Shown piece after piece: positions 45,418-53,066 of a stretch of DNA of 64,000 nt. The stretch is taken from contig NZ_CP029002.1 in NCBI RefSeq assembly GCF_003073375.1, positions 2,776,001-2,840,000 of the forward strand. The letters are read 5' to 3'. Each line of letters opens with the position of its first letter. Positions within the stretch are counted from its first letter, which is position 1. This stretch comes from Lysinibacillus sp. 2017 (lineage in GTDB: Bacteria; Bacillota; Bacilli; Bacillales_A; Planococcaceae). The notes beneath the pieces were generated by a model. The model saw only the letters and a program-made list of their open reading frames with translations, did no database searches and was not told the DNA's origin. The position numbers were made by a program, and so were the translations under genes.

Positions 45418-46905
45418 TTATTTTCTCCTATATCTGTATCTGTTTTGCTGTTTAGTTTCTTCATTCATCCATGCATCAATCTCAGTCTGCATTGGAAGTA
45501 CATAACCATTATCCAAAGATGCAGTGGCATTATTTAGTGAAGCTGTAACATCTGCAACTGTTGGCTCTGTGTATACTTTCTGAGACTCTATTGATTTGTG
45601 GTGCATGGCAATTTGTTTGATGCGGTCAGGTATATTGGCATTTTTAAGACTTTGACCATATGCGTGTCTATGTCCGTGTGGAGTAGTGCCATCTTTCTTT
45701 CCGACTGTCAAACCAATCTTTTCAATCGCTTTTTCGTGAGACTCTCTCTGAGTCCTAAGTGGCATCATTTCTCCAAGTGTCTTAGGCGAATGTGAGACAA
45801 AGGCAAATGGGTGAGTATCCTTAATGCCATCTCTTAACCTTTTTGCCATATACATTTTCCATACAGACATAAAGATGTATCCCCATTCCTTTGACAACCA
45901 GTAAACATGCATGTATTTATCTTGATCGTTATCAAGTCTTGGCTCTTTCCACCCTGCAAATCGTTTGTCCTGTGCGGAATACATATTGCGTGGTAGCAAA
46001 CCATATTTTAACAGCAGATAGCTTTCTCTGTCTGTTATATATTTACCGATATTAGGGTTCTTGAAATCCTGCGGGGCCTTTCCTTCGCTTGGATGATAGA
46101 TTCGTACCACAGCAAGATTTAGGTCTTCATGGTCAGGGAAGACGTCCTGTACCCATAAATGAAATACTTCACTATGCCTAAGTCCACCGCCATGCATCAG
46201 TATAGTAATGGCAATATCACGCCAGTTATAACGATCAACAAGGTCTAATTCATAGTTCTTTCTTGTATTCTTAAACCCTTCCCATAGGAGATCATGTATT
46301 TTATTTTCGGGGAATGCTTTTGTATCTCCTTTTGATGAGTATGGTTTTCTTCTTCTAACAGCATTGCGAGCTAATTTTGCAGTTTCAGAGATTTCATGAA
46401 CATCATTTAAATGCCCTAGAAATGAGTTCTGACTTTTGTTTATCTGTGCCATCCAGTTAAGTCGTTCTTCATATCTTGTGGCTTTTCTCCAAGGGTTTAA
46501 TTGAACAGCTCCATATTCTTCATATAACCAATCTGATAACCCATTTAAAGCAGATAAAAGCATATTCGCTGTTTCAACTCTTTTAGGTAACCAATAAAGT
46601 CCCGAAGGGTCTAAACCTTCTTCATTTATTGTTCCTGAATAAACAGACTCCGTAAATGTATCAAAGAATTCTTTTGGAGAAGAATAACATTTCTGATTAG
46701 CTTCCATATAATCAAGCAATAGTCCAACAGCTTGTACTAACTTCTTATGCCAAGTTCTGCTTTTACTACGATTCTTTAATTGATATCTGTGTAATTGTTC
46801 AAAAAGCATTGTCTCTCCATTATACTCAACTAGAAGAGTAGGAAAGTCTATGCTCCTGCCTGTATTATCCCTATATGTTTTTGAAGATACCTGAACATAT
46901 CTCAT
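45418..46905 (-). CDS. Tyrosine recombinase of the integrase trio (TnpA/GmtY-like)
   Basis: The 495-aa protein has all the tyrosine-recombinase active-site parts: Arg I in 'LMHGGGLRHSEVFHLWVQDV', 'TPHGHRHAYGQSL' (H-x-x-R), and 'IAMHHKSIESQKVYTEP' (His and nucleophile Tyr). The first 200 residues form a SAM-like core-binding part. It is the first gene of the trio; GGAGGATATAT precedes the ATG, the same ribosome site as the third gene. It lies 130 bp from the right end. It is the best candidate for the enzyme that cuts the AATCTACAT core. Confidence 0.88.
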   Translation of the reverse strand: MRYVQVSSKTYRDNTGRSIDFPTLLVEYNGETMLFEQLHRYQLKNRSKSRTWHKKLVQAVGLLLDYMEANQKCYSSPKEFFDTFTESVYSGTINEEGLDPSGLYWLPKRVETANMLLSALNGLSDWLYEEYGAVQLNPWRKATRYEERLNWMAQINKSQNSFLGHLNDVHEISETAKLARNAVRRRKPYSSKGDTKAFPENKIHDLLWEGFKNTRKNYELDLVDRYNWRDIAITILMHGGGLRHSEVFHLWVQDVFPDHEDLNLAVVRIYHPSEGKAPQDFKNPNIGKYITDRESYLLLKYGLLPRNMYSAQDKRFAGWKEPRLDNDQDKYMHVYWLSKEWGYIFMSVWKMYMAKRLRDGIKDTHPFAFVSHSPKTLGEMMPLRTQRESHEKAIEKIGLTVGKKDGTTPHGHRHAYGQSLKNANIPDRIKQIAMHHKSIESQKVYTEPTVADVTASLNNATASLDNGYVLPMQTEIDAWMNEETKQQNRYRYRRK

Positions 46906-46980
46906 ATATATCCTCCTATACCTATAGTTTGATTATAATATTACATATAATACCAAAGATATTTACATATAACTACAATA

Positions 46981-47017
46981 AAAAAGGTACTACATCATTA
47001 AAATGTAATACCTTTTT
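46981..47017. terminator. Terminator inside the right end of the element
   Basis: AAAAAGGTACTACAT (46981-46995) pairs with ATGTAATACCTTTTT (47003-47017). On the minus strand it stops transcripts entering from the CoxG-like gene, whose own terminator was split by the element. Confidence 0.8.
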
Positions 47018-47037
47018 AGTAGTTTGATTATAAATAT

Positions 47038-47069
47038 TTCACCCTAGATAATCTACATTCTAATGGGCG
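47038..47069. repeat. Right end (attR) of the mobile element
   Basis: The inner arm TTCACCCTAGAT is followed by the core AATCTACAT (47050-47058) and outer arm TCTAATGGGCG. The outer arm is the exact inverted partner of CGCCCATTAGA at the left end. It begins 6 bp after the stop of the CoxG-like gene (minus strand). Confidence 0.85.
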
Positions 47070-47075
47070 ACATCA

Positions 47076-47510
47076 TTACGCTTGAATATGGCGTGCGATT
47101 TTTTCTGTTAATTTTGTTGTTACTTTTGGTAATAATACTTTAATTGCAGGAGTTAATACAGCTCCTGAAAGACCACCAGCCGTTACTTCAACTGTAGCTG
47201 TCATATATGTACCACCGTCTTTTGGTTCAGCTTTAAATTCGCCGCCACCTTTGATGTTATCGGATAAACCTTTAATTTCGAATTTAATATTCGTTGGTTC
47301 ATTCATTTCGACGATTTTAATTTCTATTTCAACTTTTTTCGTTAAGCCTTTAAAGCTACCTTCGAACGTCCAAATTGATGTTTGAGCATCGATATCTTTA
47401 TGTTCTTTATAAGCAGGTACTAACGTTGCCCACTTTTCAATTTTACTTACGAAGCTCCATACTTTGTCTTGGCTTACTGGAATTTGTACTGAATGTGATG
47501 CTTGTGCCAT
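47076..47510 (-). CDS. SRPBCC / CoxG family protein
   Basis: The 144-aa START/SRPBCC-fold protein begins 'MAQASHSVQIPVSQDKVWSFVSKIEKWATLVPAYKEHKDID', typical of the CO dehydrogenase subunit G-like (CoxG) group, with later strands 'IKFEIKGLSDNIKGGGEFKAEPKDGGTYMTATVEVTAGG'. Members bind small hydrophobic ligands; no CO dehydrogenase genes are nearby, so the name is only a family label. It is monocistronic. Its original terminator is where the mobile element inserted, 6 bp after the stop. Confidence 0.85.
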   Translation of the reverse strand: MAQASHSVQIPVSQDKVWSFVSKIEKWATLVPAYKEHKDIDAQTSIWTFEGSFKGLTKKVEIEIKIVEMNEPTNIKFEIKGLSDNIKGGGEFKAEPKDGGTYMTATVEVTAGGLSGAVLTPAIKVLLPKVTTKLTEKIARHIQA

Positions 47511-47690
47511 CGTTCCACACTACTTTCTACGTTTAGATCGTTAAATGGTTGAATAATCATTTACTACTATAGTATTGCACAAAAACTTATGTGACTAAAT
47601 AGTTATTTTCTACCTTAATGCAACAATTATGTAGCTTAAAAGTGAACAATTTTTCAAGTTTTTATTCGAAAAATACATTTCAGTAATAAG

Positions 47691-48614
47691 CTATATAAGG
47701 TTAATTAAAATTAAAATCATGATACCGCCATAAATCGTAACAATCCCATCAGCAATCCTTTGTTTTTTCGAACTTTTTTTATAGGTATCAATATAGAAAA
47801 GGAAGATTAACACAAGAAGGACGACCAGCATACACACATCTTTATGAAATACATATGAATTCGAGTCAAATAATCTAAATAACCACTGTACGCCAAAATA
47901 AACGGCAAGGGAAATGCCAAAATTCCTCCAGAATGCACCTTTCCTTTTCTCAACCATTGGCAACTTCAATAATTTTCTTACTAAAAAATGAAGGCCAAAA
48001 ATACCACCTAAAAATAATAAGTAGACTGTAAAAATTGGCGGCTCTTTTATACTATCCTTCCATTTTGTAAAACTTACAGCAGATTCATCCTTTAAACTGT
48101 AATATAAATTAGTTTGCACATCTTGTACCGCGTACCAACTTTCATAAGGAAATACTTTTAATTTTAAGTGCCCGCCATTAGACATTTCCACTAAAACATC
48201 TGTATTAATTTGAAAATCTGGTTCTTGCTCCATTACTTCCATATCTCGCAAAAACTGATTCATTTTGATGGTATCAGCTTCACCATTAAATTCATGCACT
48301 TGCATATAGCGACTAGAAGCTCTCGCAAAAAATTGATCATCTTCACTTTGCTTTGAACTGATGAAAAATTTTTCTACTTGCGCTTGTTGTATTAATGTTT
48401 CAAATGAGGTTGCGTTTAATTGTGGCTGTTCCCCTTGTTTTGGGCCTACGACAAAGAATAAAATGATTACACTACAAAACGCAAAAAGCGTGAGTGGGTA
48501 ACGCCAATTTATCGAACGCTGAGATGCTTTTCGCACTATTTTCGCTTTGACTTCCGGCGTAAACTTTGGTTCAAGTCCAATATGTTGATCAATTTCATCT
48601 TTCCACTTCGTCAT
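47691..48614 (-). CDS. Probable anti-sigma factor, multi-span membrane protein
   Basis: The 307-aa protein has a short cytoplasmic N-terminus (residues 1-35), a span at 37-58 ('YPLTLFAFCSVIILFFVVG'), an outside domain of about 140 residues, and four more spans at the C-terminus. It lies directly after an ECF sigma gene and overlaps it by 20 bp, the standard arrangement for a membrane-bound anti-sigma factor. There is no zinc-binding HxxxCxxC motif. The outside domain could sense an envelope signal, but no domain is recognised. Confidence 0.7.
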   Translation of the reverse strand: MTKWKDEIDQHIGLEPKFTPEVKAKIVRKASQRSINWRYPLTLFAFCSVIILFFVVGPKQGEQPQLNATSFETLIQQAQVEKFFISSKQSEDDQFFARASSRYMQVHEFNGEADTIKMNQFLRDMEVMEQEPDFQINTDVLVEMSNGGHLKLKVFPYESWYAVQDVQTNLYYSLKDESAVSFTKWKDSIKEPPIFTVYLLFLGGIFGLHFLVRKLLKLPMVEKRKGAFWRNFGISLAVYFGVQWLFRLFDSNSYVFHKDVCMLVVLLVLIFLFYIDTYKKSSKKQRIADGIVTIYGGIMILILINLI

Positions 48615-49113
48615 ATTGCAGCACCTCCCATTCCAATTCAGCTAGTAGCGGTTTTAATTTTTCACGACCACGTGTAAGTCTTGTTTTAATCGTATTTTCA
48701 CTTACTTGCAATAGCTCAGCAATTTCTCTAACTTTATAGTCATCATAATAATGTAAAATAAGCACTTCTCTGTATTTAATAGGGAGCTTTAGTAGTGCTT
48801 CAACTAATTGTGACTGTTGCTCTTCGATGATTATTGTTTGTTCCGCGGATGGTGTGACATATTTTTGTGTTACGAAATGGCTCATTTTTCGCTTCCAGCT
48901 TCGTAAATAGTCATGACTTTTATGTATCGTTATTTTTACTAAATAAGTTTTCAACGAGGCGCGCCCTTCAAATCGTTGCTGTTGTTTGTAATAGGCTAAA
49001 AAGACATCTTGGACAATTTCTTCAGCGGCAGCCCAATCTTTCACATATAAATACGCTACACGGATACAATACTCACCGTAAGCTTCCATCACTTCTTTTA
49101 AATGCGTTGTCAA
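48595..49113 (-). CDS. ECF-type RNA polymerase sigma factor
   Basis: Region 2 is 'CIRVAYLYVKDWAAAEEIVQDVFLAYYKQ' and region 4 is 'LPIKYREVLILHYYDDYKVREIAELLQVSENTIKTRLTRGREKL', a clear ECF sigma-70. A TTG start at 49113 is chosen since AAAGGGGTG lies 5 bp upstream and the reading that begins further up crosses the promoter; this gives 172 aa. The promoter at 49144-49170 has ECF consensus elements, so it probably drives its own gene. It is similar in layout to B. subtilis SigV/SigX/SigM-type pairs, but the exact group is unclear. Confidence 0.9.
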   Translation of the reverse strand: MTTHLKEVMEAYGEYCIRVAYLYVKDWAAAEEIVQDVFLAYYKQQQRFEGRASLKTYLVKITIHKSHDYLRSWKRKMSHFVTQKYVTPSAEQTIIIEEQQSQLVEALLKLPIKYREVLILHYYDDYKVREIAELLQVSENTIKTRLTRGREKLKPLLAELEWEVLQYDEVER

Positions 49114-49143
49114 AAGCTCACCCCTTTCACCTTTTTCTTTATA

Positions 49144-49170
49144 GTCGCATATTTTCAAGAAATAGTTTCA
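49144..49170 (-). promoter_or_regulatory. ECF-type autoregulatory promoter of the sigma gene
   Basis: On the minus strand TGAAAC (49165-49170), 17 bp, CGAC (49144-49147), the pattern of Bacillus ECF sigma promoters (TGAAAC-N16/17-CGAC/CGTC). It sits about 31 bp before the TTG start. Confidence 0.65.
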
Positions 49171-49197
49171 ATTTTATTGAATTTTTTTTCAAATTAA

Positions 49198-49231
49198 AAA
49201 GCTACCCAAAAATCAACCGATTTAGGTAGCC
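49198..49231 (-). terminator. Terminator of the CDF transporter gene
   Basis: On the minus strand GCTACCTAAA pairs with TTTGGGTAGC, followed by TTTTTAATTTG. Confidence 0.85.
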
Positions 49232-49238
49232 TCTATTG

Positions 49239-50174
49239 TCAATGATGATGGTTATGGTGATGTTCTTCTTGCGCTTTGAATGTACAGAGTAAGCTTTCAT
49301 CATGTGGATGCATAGCTGATTCCACTTGGATTGTAACATGATGAATACCTTTGTCTAGTAATTGGTGTTCAATCGTTTTAAGCAACTTTTCACTTTCACC
49401 AATTGGTAATTGTGCAGCCACAACGATGTGACATGTAAACATATTAAAGCCACTTGAAATCGTCCAAATGTGTAAATCATGTAGCGCAAGTACTTGCTCA
49501 TTCGAACCAATTTGTCGCGCAATTTTTTCTACATCAATCGTTTCTGGTGCACCTTCCATTAAAATATGAACGGATGCCTTCATAATGCTATAGCCACTTC
49601 GGAATACTAAAATAGCAACGATTACACTAGCAAGTGGGTCAGCCCAAAGCCAACCAAAGCCCATCATTAGCAGTGCAGCCACAATTGCTCCGACAGAACC
49701 CAACATGTCGCTAATGACATGCAAAAAAGCCCCACGCATATTTAAATTATCTTTCGTATCCGCACCGCGCGTCATGAGCCAAGCTACAAAAATATTGACG
49801 ATCAACCCAATTGCACTAATGATCAACATCCCAACTGATGCAACCTCAGGTGGTTTTATAAAGCGACCGATTGCTTCATAACATATAAAAATCGCAATAA
49901 GCATTAAGGTCATGCCGTTAAATGCAGCTGCCAACACTTCAAAACGTTTATATCCAAATGTTTTTTGATTGGACACCGCACGCTCACCTAACATAAACGC
50001 AATCAATGCAATACCCAGTGAAATAGCATCACTTAACATATGTCCTGCATCTGAAAGTAGCGCTAAACTATTCGTGAAAAAACCACCGATTGCTTCAACC
50101 AGCATAAAAGTTGTAATGATTATAAAGGAAATCTTTAAAGTCTTTTTATTATTTGTATGATGATGCTCTGACAT
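49239..50174 (-). CDS. czcD: Cation diffusion facilitator family metal exporter (CzcD-like)
   Basis: The 311-aa protein has six spans and the CDF signature 'SLALLSDAGHMLSDAISLGIAL' (His/Asp metal site) with the partner 'MRGAFLHVISDMLGSVGAIVAALL'. The C-terminal cytoplasmic metal domain has 'ALHDLHIWTISSGFNMFTCHIVV'. Both ends are His-rich ('SEHHHTNN', 'EEHHHNHHH'). It exports Zn2+, Co2+ or Cd2+ against protons or K+. GAGGGGAGA precedes the ATG. No metal regulator is next to it. Confidence 0.92.
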   Translation of the reverse strand: MSEHHHTNNKKTLKISFIIITTFMLVEAIGGFFTNSLALLSDAGHMLSDAISLGIALIAFMLGERAVSNQKTFGYKRFEVLAAAFNGMTLMLIAIFICYEAIGRFIKPPEVASVGMLIISAIGLIVNIFVAWLMTRGADTKDNLNMRGAFLHVISDMLGSVGAIVAALLMMGFGWLWADPLASVIVAILVFRSGYSIMKASVHILMEGAPETIDVEKIARQIGSNEQVLALHDLHIWTISSGFNMFTCHIVVAAQLPIGESEKLLKTIEHQLLDKGIHHVTIQVESAMHPHDESLLCTFKAQEEHHHNHHH

Positions 50175-50472
50175 GTTATATCTCCCCTCCCAAATTGACA
50201 GATGCGTAATTTAATCGTATATCAAAATCATGTTTTTATCCTTACTTAATAGTTAATAGGACTTTATACTTCAATAATATTCTTAGTAAATGTAAATAAC
50301 ATGAAATAACTTACGGTCGTTTGATGTCATTATATGAACATTAACCTATTATAGATAAGTACTTTTTCATTAATAAATCAATAAAAATTCATATTTTTCA
50401 CCCATTTTTGTTTAACATTGACATATAATAATAAATAGAGAATTTATCTACTTTGTTAAAGAGGTGTTTTCA

Positions 50473-52197
50473 TTGTCAAAAATAGAACAAATTTTAATTC
50501 AAGATGTTGCGCCTGGTGACATTTTAGCTACTGACATATTTATCGATCGACAATTACTAATGAAAAAAGATAGTAAACTAACGGAAAAGGGAATTGAGTT
50601 ATTAAAAAAGAAAAGTGTTCAATTCATTTCTATTTATTATAATGAAACTTCCATTCTTCCAAATACATTTCTTCCTGAACAAAGCGCTAAAGAAGAACAA
50701 CTTGAGCAACCAAATTTCACGTTCAATTTCAACAATATATCCAGTATTTCCGCTACACCAGAAGCTCAAAAAGTTAATTTTTATACCCTTTTAGCGGAAC
50801 TAGATATTGAAATTCGCTACGGTCAAATATTAAAAGATGAAACTGATATCGATTACTTACAAGATTTATTAAATGTAATTATGAGTAATGATGTTTATTT
50901 TGATCATTTAATGCAACTGAAACGATGGGATTATGTAGGTTATTTGCATTGCATCGACGCCTTTATTATCGGTACTTTGTTTGCGCGCAAATTACAATTA
51001 CGCAATATTGAGCAAATTGCGATTGGTTATTTATTGCATGATATTGGAAAACTGAGAATTCCAAAAGAGATTTTGCAAAAACCAGGTCGTCTTAATACTA
51101 AAGAGTTTGAATTAATGAAATCGCATACAATTGAAGGCGAAAAAATCTTCAAACAAATAGGACTTTTAGATTATTCTTATTTAGCACGCTCACACCATGA
51201 ACGTAGAAATGGAGAAGGTTACCCTGAAAGCATCCCTTCTGTTTTTACAACAGAGCTTGAAATTCTGCAAATTATCGATGTGTATTCTGCTATTACGATG
51301 AAACGAGCGTACCGCGATGCCATGCGGGCTGCCGATGCTTTTAGTTTATTATATCGTGATGAAGATATGTTCAATGAGGGCTTATTAACACAATTTGTTG
51401 ACTTTATTGGTATTTACCCAGAAAACTCCATCGTTCTACTATCAGATGATTTTCATGCAATCGTTGAAAAGGCGAATCCCCAATTCCCTACTTCACCACG
51501 CGTGAAATGTATTGAAACGGGCGTATCTTTCCACATTTCTATTAATAATGACATCGAAATCGTTCAAATGATTTCACACCAATCTGAAAATAAAGATGAG
51601 TTACTGAATACATTTTATAATGAACTCGTTAGTGCCAATGTAGAAAGCGCCAAAAAAACTTATTTAAAGCTAGTTGACAACTTTAAAATGTCAGAATATT
51701 TCACCAAAATATTCATTCCCGTGTATCAAATCTTAAATTTGTTGAAGATGCAAAAGGCAATTTATGATACAAAATTCACACAAGTTGTAGAATATATGGA
51801 ACAATTAATGCAGCAAAAAATCGATGAGCAGATCGATAATGACAACTACAATGAAAGAATTTTATTATTAGTCGATAATGAATTTAAAAATGAGTATTTA
51901 TTTACAGTATTTTTAGGACTCATTCATAATGAGCACATTTATCCTCATGTATTGCCAATTGATGCAAGCTTGGATAAGATTTTGATGACGATTGATAATG
52001 AAAAAATTGAGAAAACTTGCGTTATTAGCGGTTCTTCAGCAGATACATTTTTATTATCTTATTTACCAAATACGTATGAACTATCCAAAAACCGCGTAGA
52101 GCATTATTTATTAGATTTAGTCGGTGAAAATAAAGACCGTTTTGAATTTGATTATCTTCTACAAGAATATTCAATCGACCAACTTGTATACTTCTAG
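50473..52197 (+). CDS. HD-GYP-like domain protein (possible cyclic-di-GMP phosphodiesterase)
   Basis: The 574-aa protein has an HD-GYP core at about residues 145-300: 'AIGYLLHDIGKLRIPKEILQKPGRL' (HD), 'SHTIEGEKIF' and 'ARSHHERRNGEGYPESI'. The canonical HHE-x-x-DGxGYP motif here reads HHERRNGEGYP, with Asn for Asp. The N-terminal 130 residues and C-terminal 250 residues are unrecognised, with no response-regulator or membrane part. The start is TTG at 50473 (AGAGGTG upstream); the GTG at 50464 overlaps that ribosome site. A stop-coincident terminator follows. TTGACA (about 50432) and TATAAT sit next to each other upstream, so the promoter is unclear. Confidence 0.82.
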   Translation: MSKIEQILIQDVAPGDILATDIFIDRQLLMKKDSKLTEKGIELLKKKSVQFISIYYNETSILPNTFLPEQSAKEEQLEQPNFTFNFNNISSISATPEAQKVNFYTLLAELDIEIRYGQILKDETDIDYLQDLLNVIMSNDVYFDHLMQLKRWDYVGYLHCIDAFIIGTLFARKLQLRNIEQIAIGYLLHDIGKLRIPKEILQKPGRLNTKEFELMKSHTIEGEKIFKQIGLLDYSYLARSHHERRNGEGYPESIPSVFTTELEILQIIDVYSAITMKRAYRDAMRAADAFSLLYRDEDMFNEGLLTQFVDFIGIYPENSIVLLSDDFHAIVEKANPQFPTSPRVKCIETGVSFHISINNDIEIVQMISHQSENKDELLNTFYNELVSANVESAKKTYLKLVDNFKMSEYFTKIFIPVYQILNLLKMQKAIYDTKFTQVVEYMEQLMQQKIDEQIDNDNYNERILLLVDNEFKNEYLFTVFLGLIHNEHIYPHVLPIDASLDKILMTIDNEKIEKTCVISGSSADTFLLSYLPNTYELSKNRVEHYLLDLVGENKDRFEFDYLLQEYSIDQLVYF

Positions 52198-52200
52198 ACA

Positions 52201-52246
52201 AAAAAGGTAATTCTGCTTTATTTAAATTAGCAGAATTACCTTTTTT
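52201..52246. terminator. Bidirectional terminator between HD-GYP-like and response regulator genes
   Basis: AAAAAGGTAATTCTGCT (52201-52217) pairs with AGCAGAATTACCTTTTT (52229-52245), with T-runs on both strands. Confidence 0.92.
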
Positions 52247-52928
52247 ATTTCAATTCAAACTTATACCCAAATCCCCGTACGGTTTGGATATAAATTGGCT
52301 TTGTTGGATTACTTTCAATTTTTTTACGCAACATGCTAATATGTACAGTTACAGCTTTTAAGTCGACAAACTCATCATAACCCCAAACCTGATTTATAAT
52401 TTGCTCCACGCTCAATACTTGATTTTGATTTTCAACAAGATAAAACAATATTTGCTTTTCTTTTGTAAATAGATGTAATTCTTTCCCTTGTTTATATACT
52501 GTTTTTTCTTCAAAATCTATCAAGATATCATTATTTACTACTAGTTGATTTTTTTTATGTACCTTTTTCCGATTCAAGTGTGCCTTGATACGAGCAATTA
52601 CCTCTTTAGGAACGAATGGTTTTGTAATATAATCGTCTGCGCCTACGTCAAAACCCTGTAATTTATCTTCAACCGTATTATTTGCCGTAATAAAAAAAAT
52701 AATTACTTCTGAAGTTTTTCTGATTTCTATTGCAAGATCACTACCATTACCATCAGGTAAATTAATATCTACTAACATGAGATCTACTTTTTGTGTAGAA
52801 AATACTTGTAAACCTTCTTGAATCGTTGTCGCTTTTAACACATGATAACCTGCATTTTGAACATACAAAGAAAGTACTTCCAAAATGTCCGAGTCATCCT
52901 CGATAATTAAAATCGTCGTATCTTCCAT
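52245..52928 (-). CDS. OmpR/PhoB-family response regulator, no partner kinase nearby
   Basis: The 227-aa protein has a receiver domain at 1-120 (acidic pair 'IIEDDSD', phospho-acceptor Asp in 'DLMLVDINLPDGNGSD', Lys in 'YITKPFVPKEV') and a winged helix at 130-227 ('LFTKEKQILFYLVENQNQVLSVEQIINQVWGYDEF', 'VHISMLRKKIESNP', 'IQTVRGFGYKFEL'). It should bind DNA as a dimer when phosphorylated. No histidine kinase lies within the window on either side. GGAAGGAAAA is ahead of the ATG. It is convergent with the HD-GYP-like gene. Confidence 0.9.
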   Translation of the reverse strand: MEDTTILIIEDDSDILEVLSLYVQNAGYHVLKATTIQEGLQVFSTQKVDLMLVDINLPDGNGSDLAIEIRKTSEVIIFFITANNTVEDKLQGFDVGADDYITKPFVPKEVIARIKAHLNRKKVHKKNQLVVNNDILIDFEEKTVYKQGKELHLFTKEKQILFYLVENQNQVLSVEQIINQVWGYDEFVDLKAVTVHISMLRKKIESNPTKPIYIQTVRGFGYKFELK

Positions 52929-53023
52929 CGTTTTCCTTCCTTTCTCGTCTATTCTGTAGGGTAGATTCTAGCACTTATTATAAAATAATATCATATTTTA
53001 CAATTGTTTCAAATTATAAACAA

Positions 53024-53056
53024 AAGTAGCTACCCTCTAATTTTGGGTAGCTACTT
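53024..53056 (-). terminator. leuS terminator
   Basis: On the minus strand AAGTAGCTACCC pairs with GGGTAGCTACTT, followed by TTGTTTATAA. Confidence 0.8.
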
Positions 53057-53066
53057 ATTTGAATCG

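Larger units (their letters stand above)
34610..47049. mobile_element. 12.4-kb site-specific element with an integrase trio and a peptide cassette
   Basis: The boundaries are the 9-bp direct repeat AATCTACAT at 34610-34618 and 47050-47058. Inside are a recombination module (42010-46905), a cargo of peptide, redox, exporter and peptidase genes (35189-40217), and relics (40690-41847). Base composition is mosaic: the cargo is much more A+T-rich than the backbone, while the recombination genes are less so. The element separates the CoxG-like gene from trhA and splits the intrinsic terminator that lay between them. Strong internal terminators sit just inside both ends. It has no conjugation, replication or resistance genes. 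Confidence 0.85.

Noticed and set aside
34600..47069. Reading the ends as terminal inverted repeats of a DDE (cut-and-paste) transposon
   Set aside because: The core AATCTACAT is in direct, not inverted, orientation, no target duplication is seen outside the arms, and the only intact recombinases are tyrosine type.
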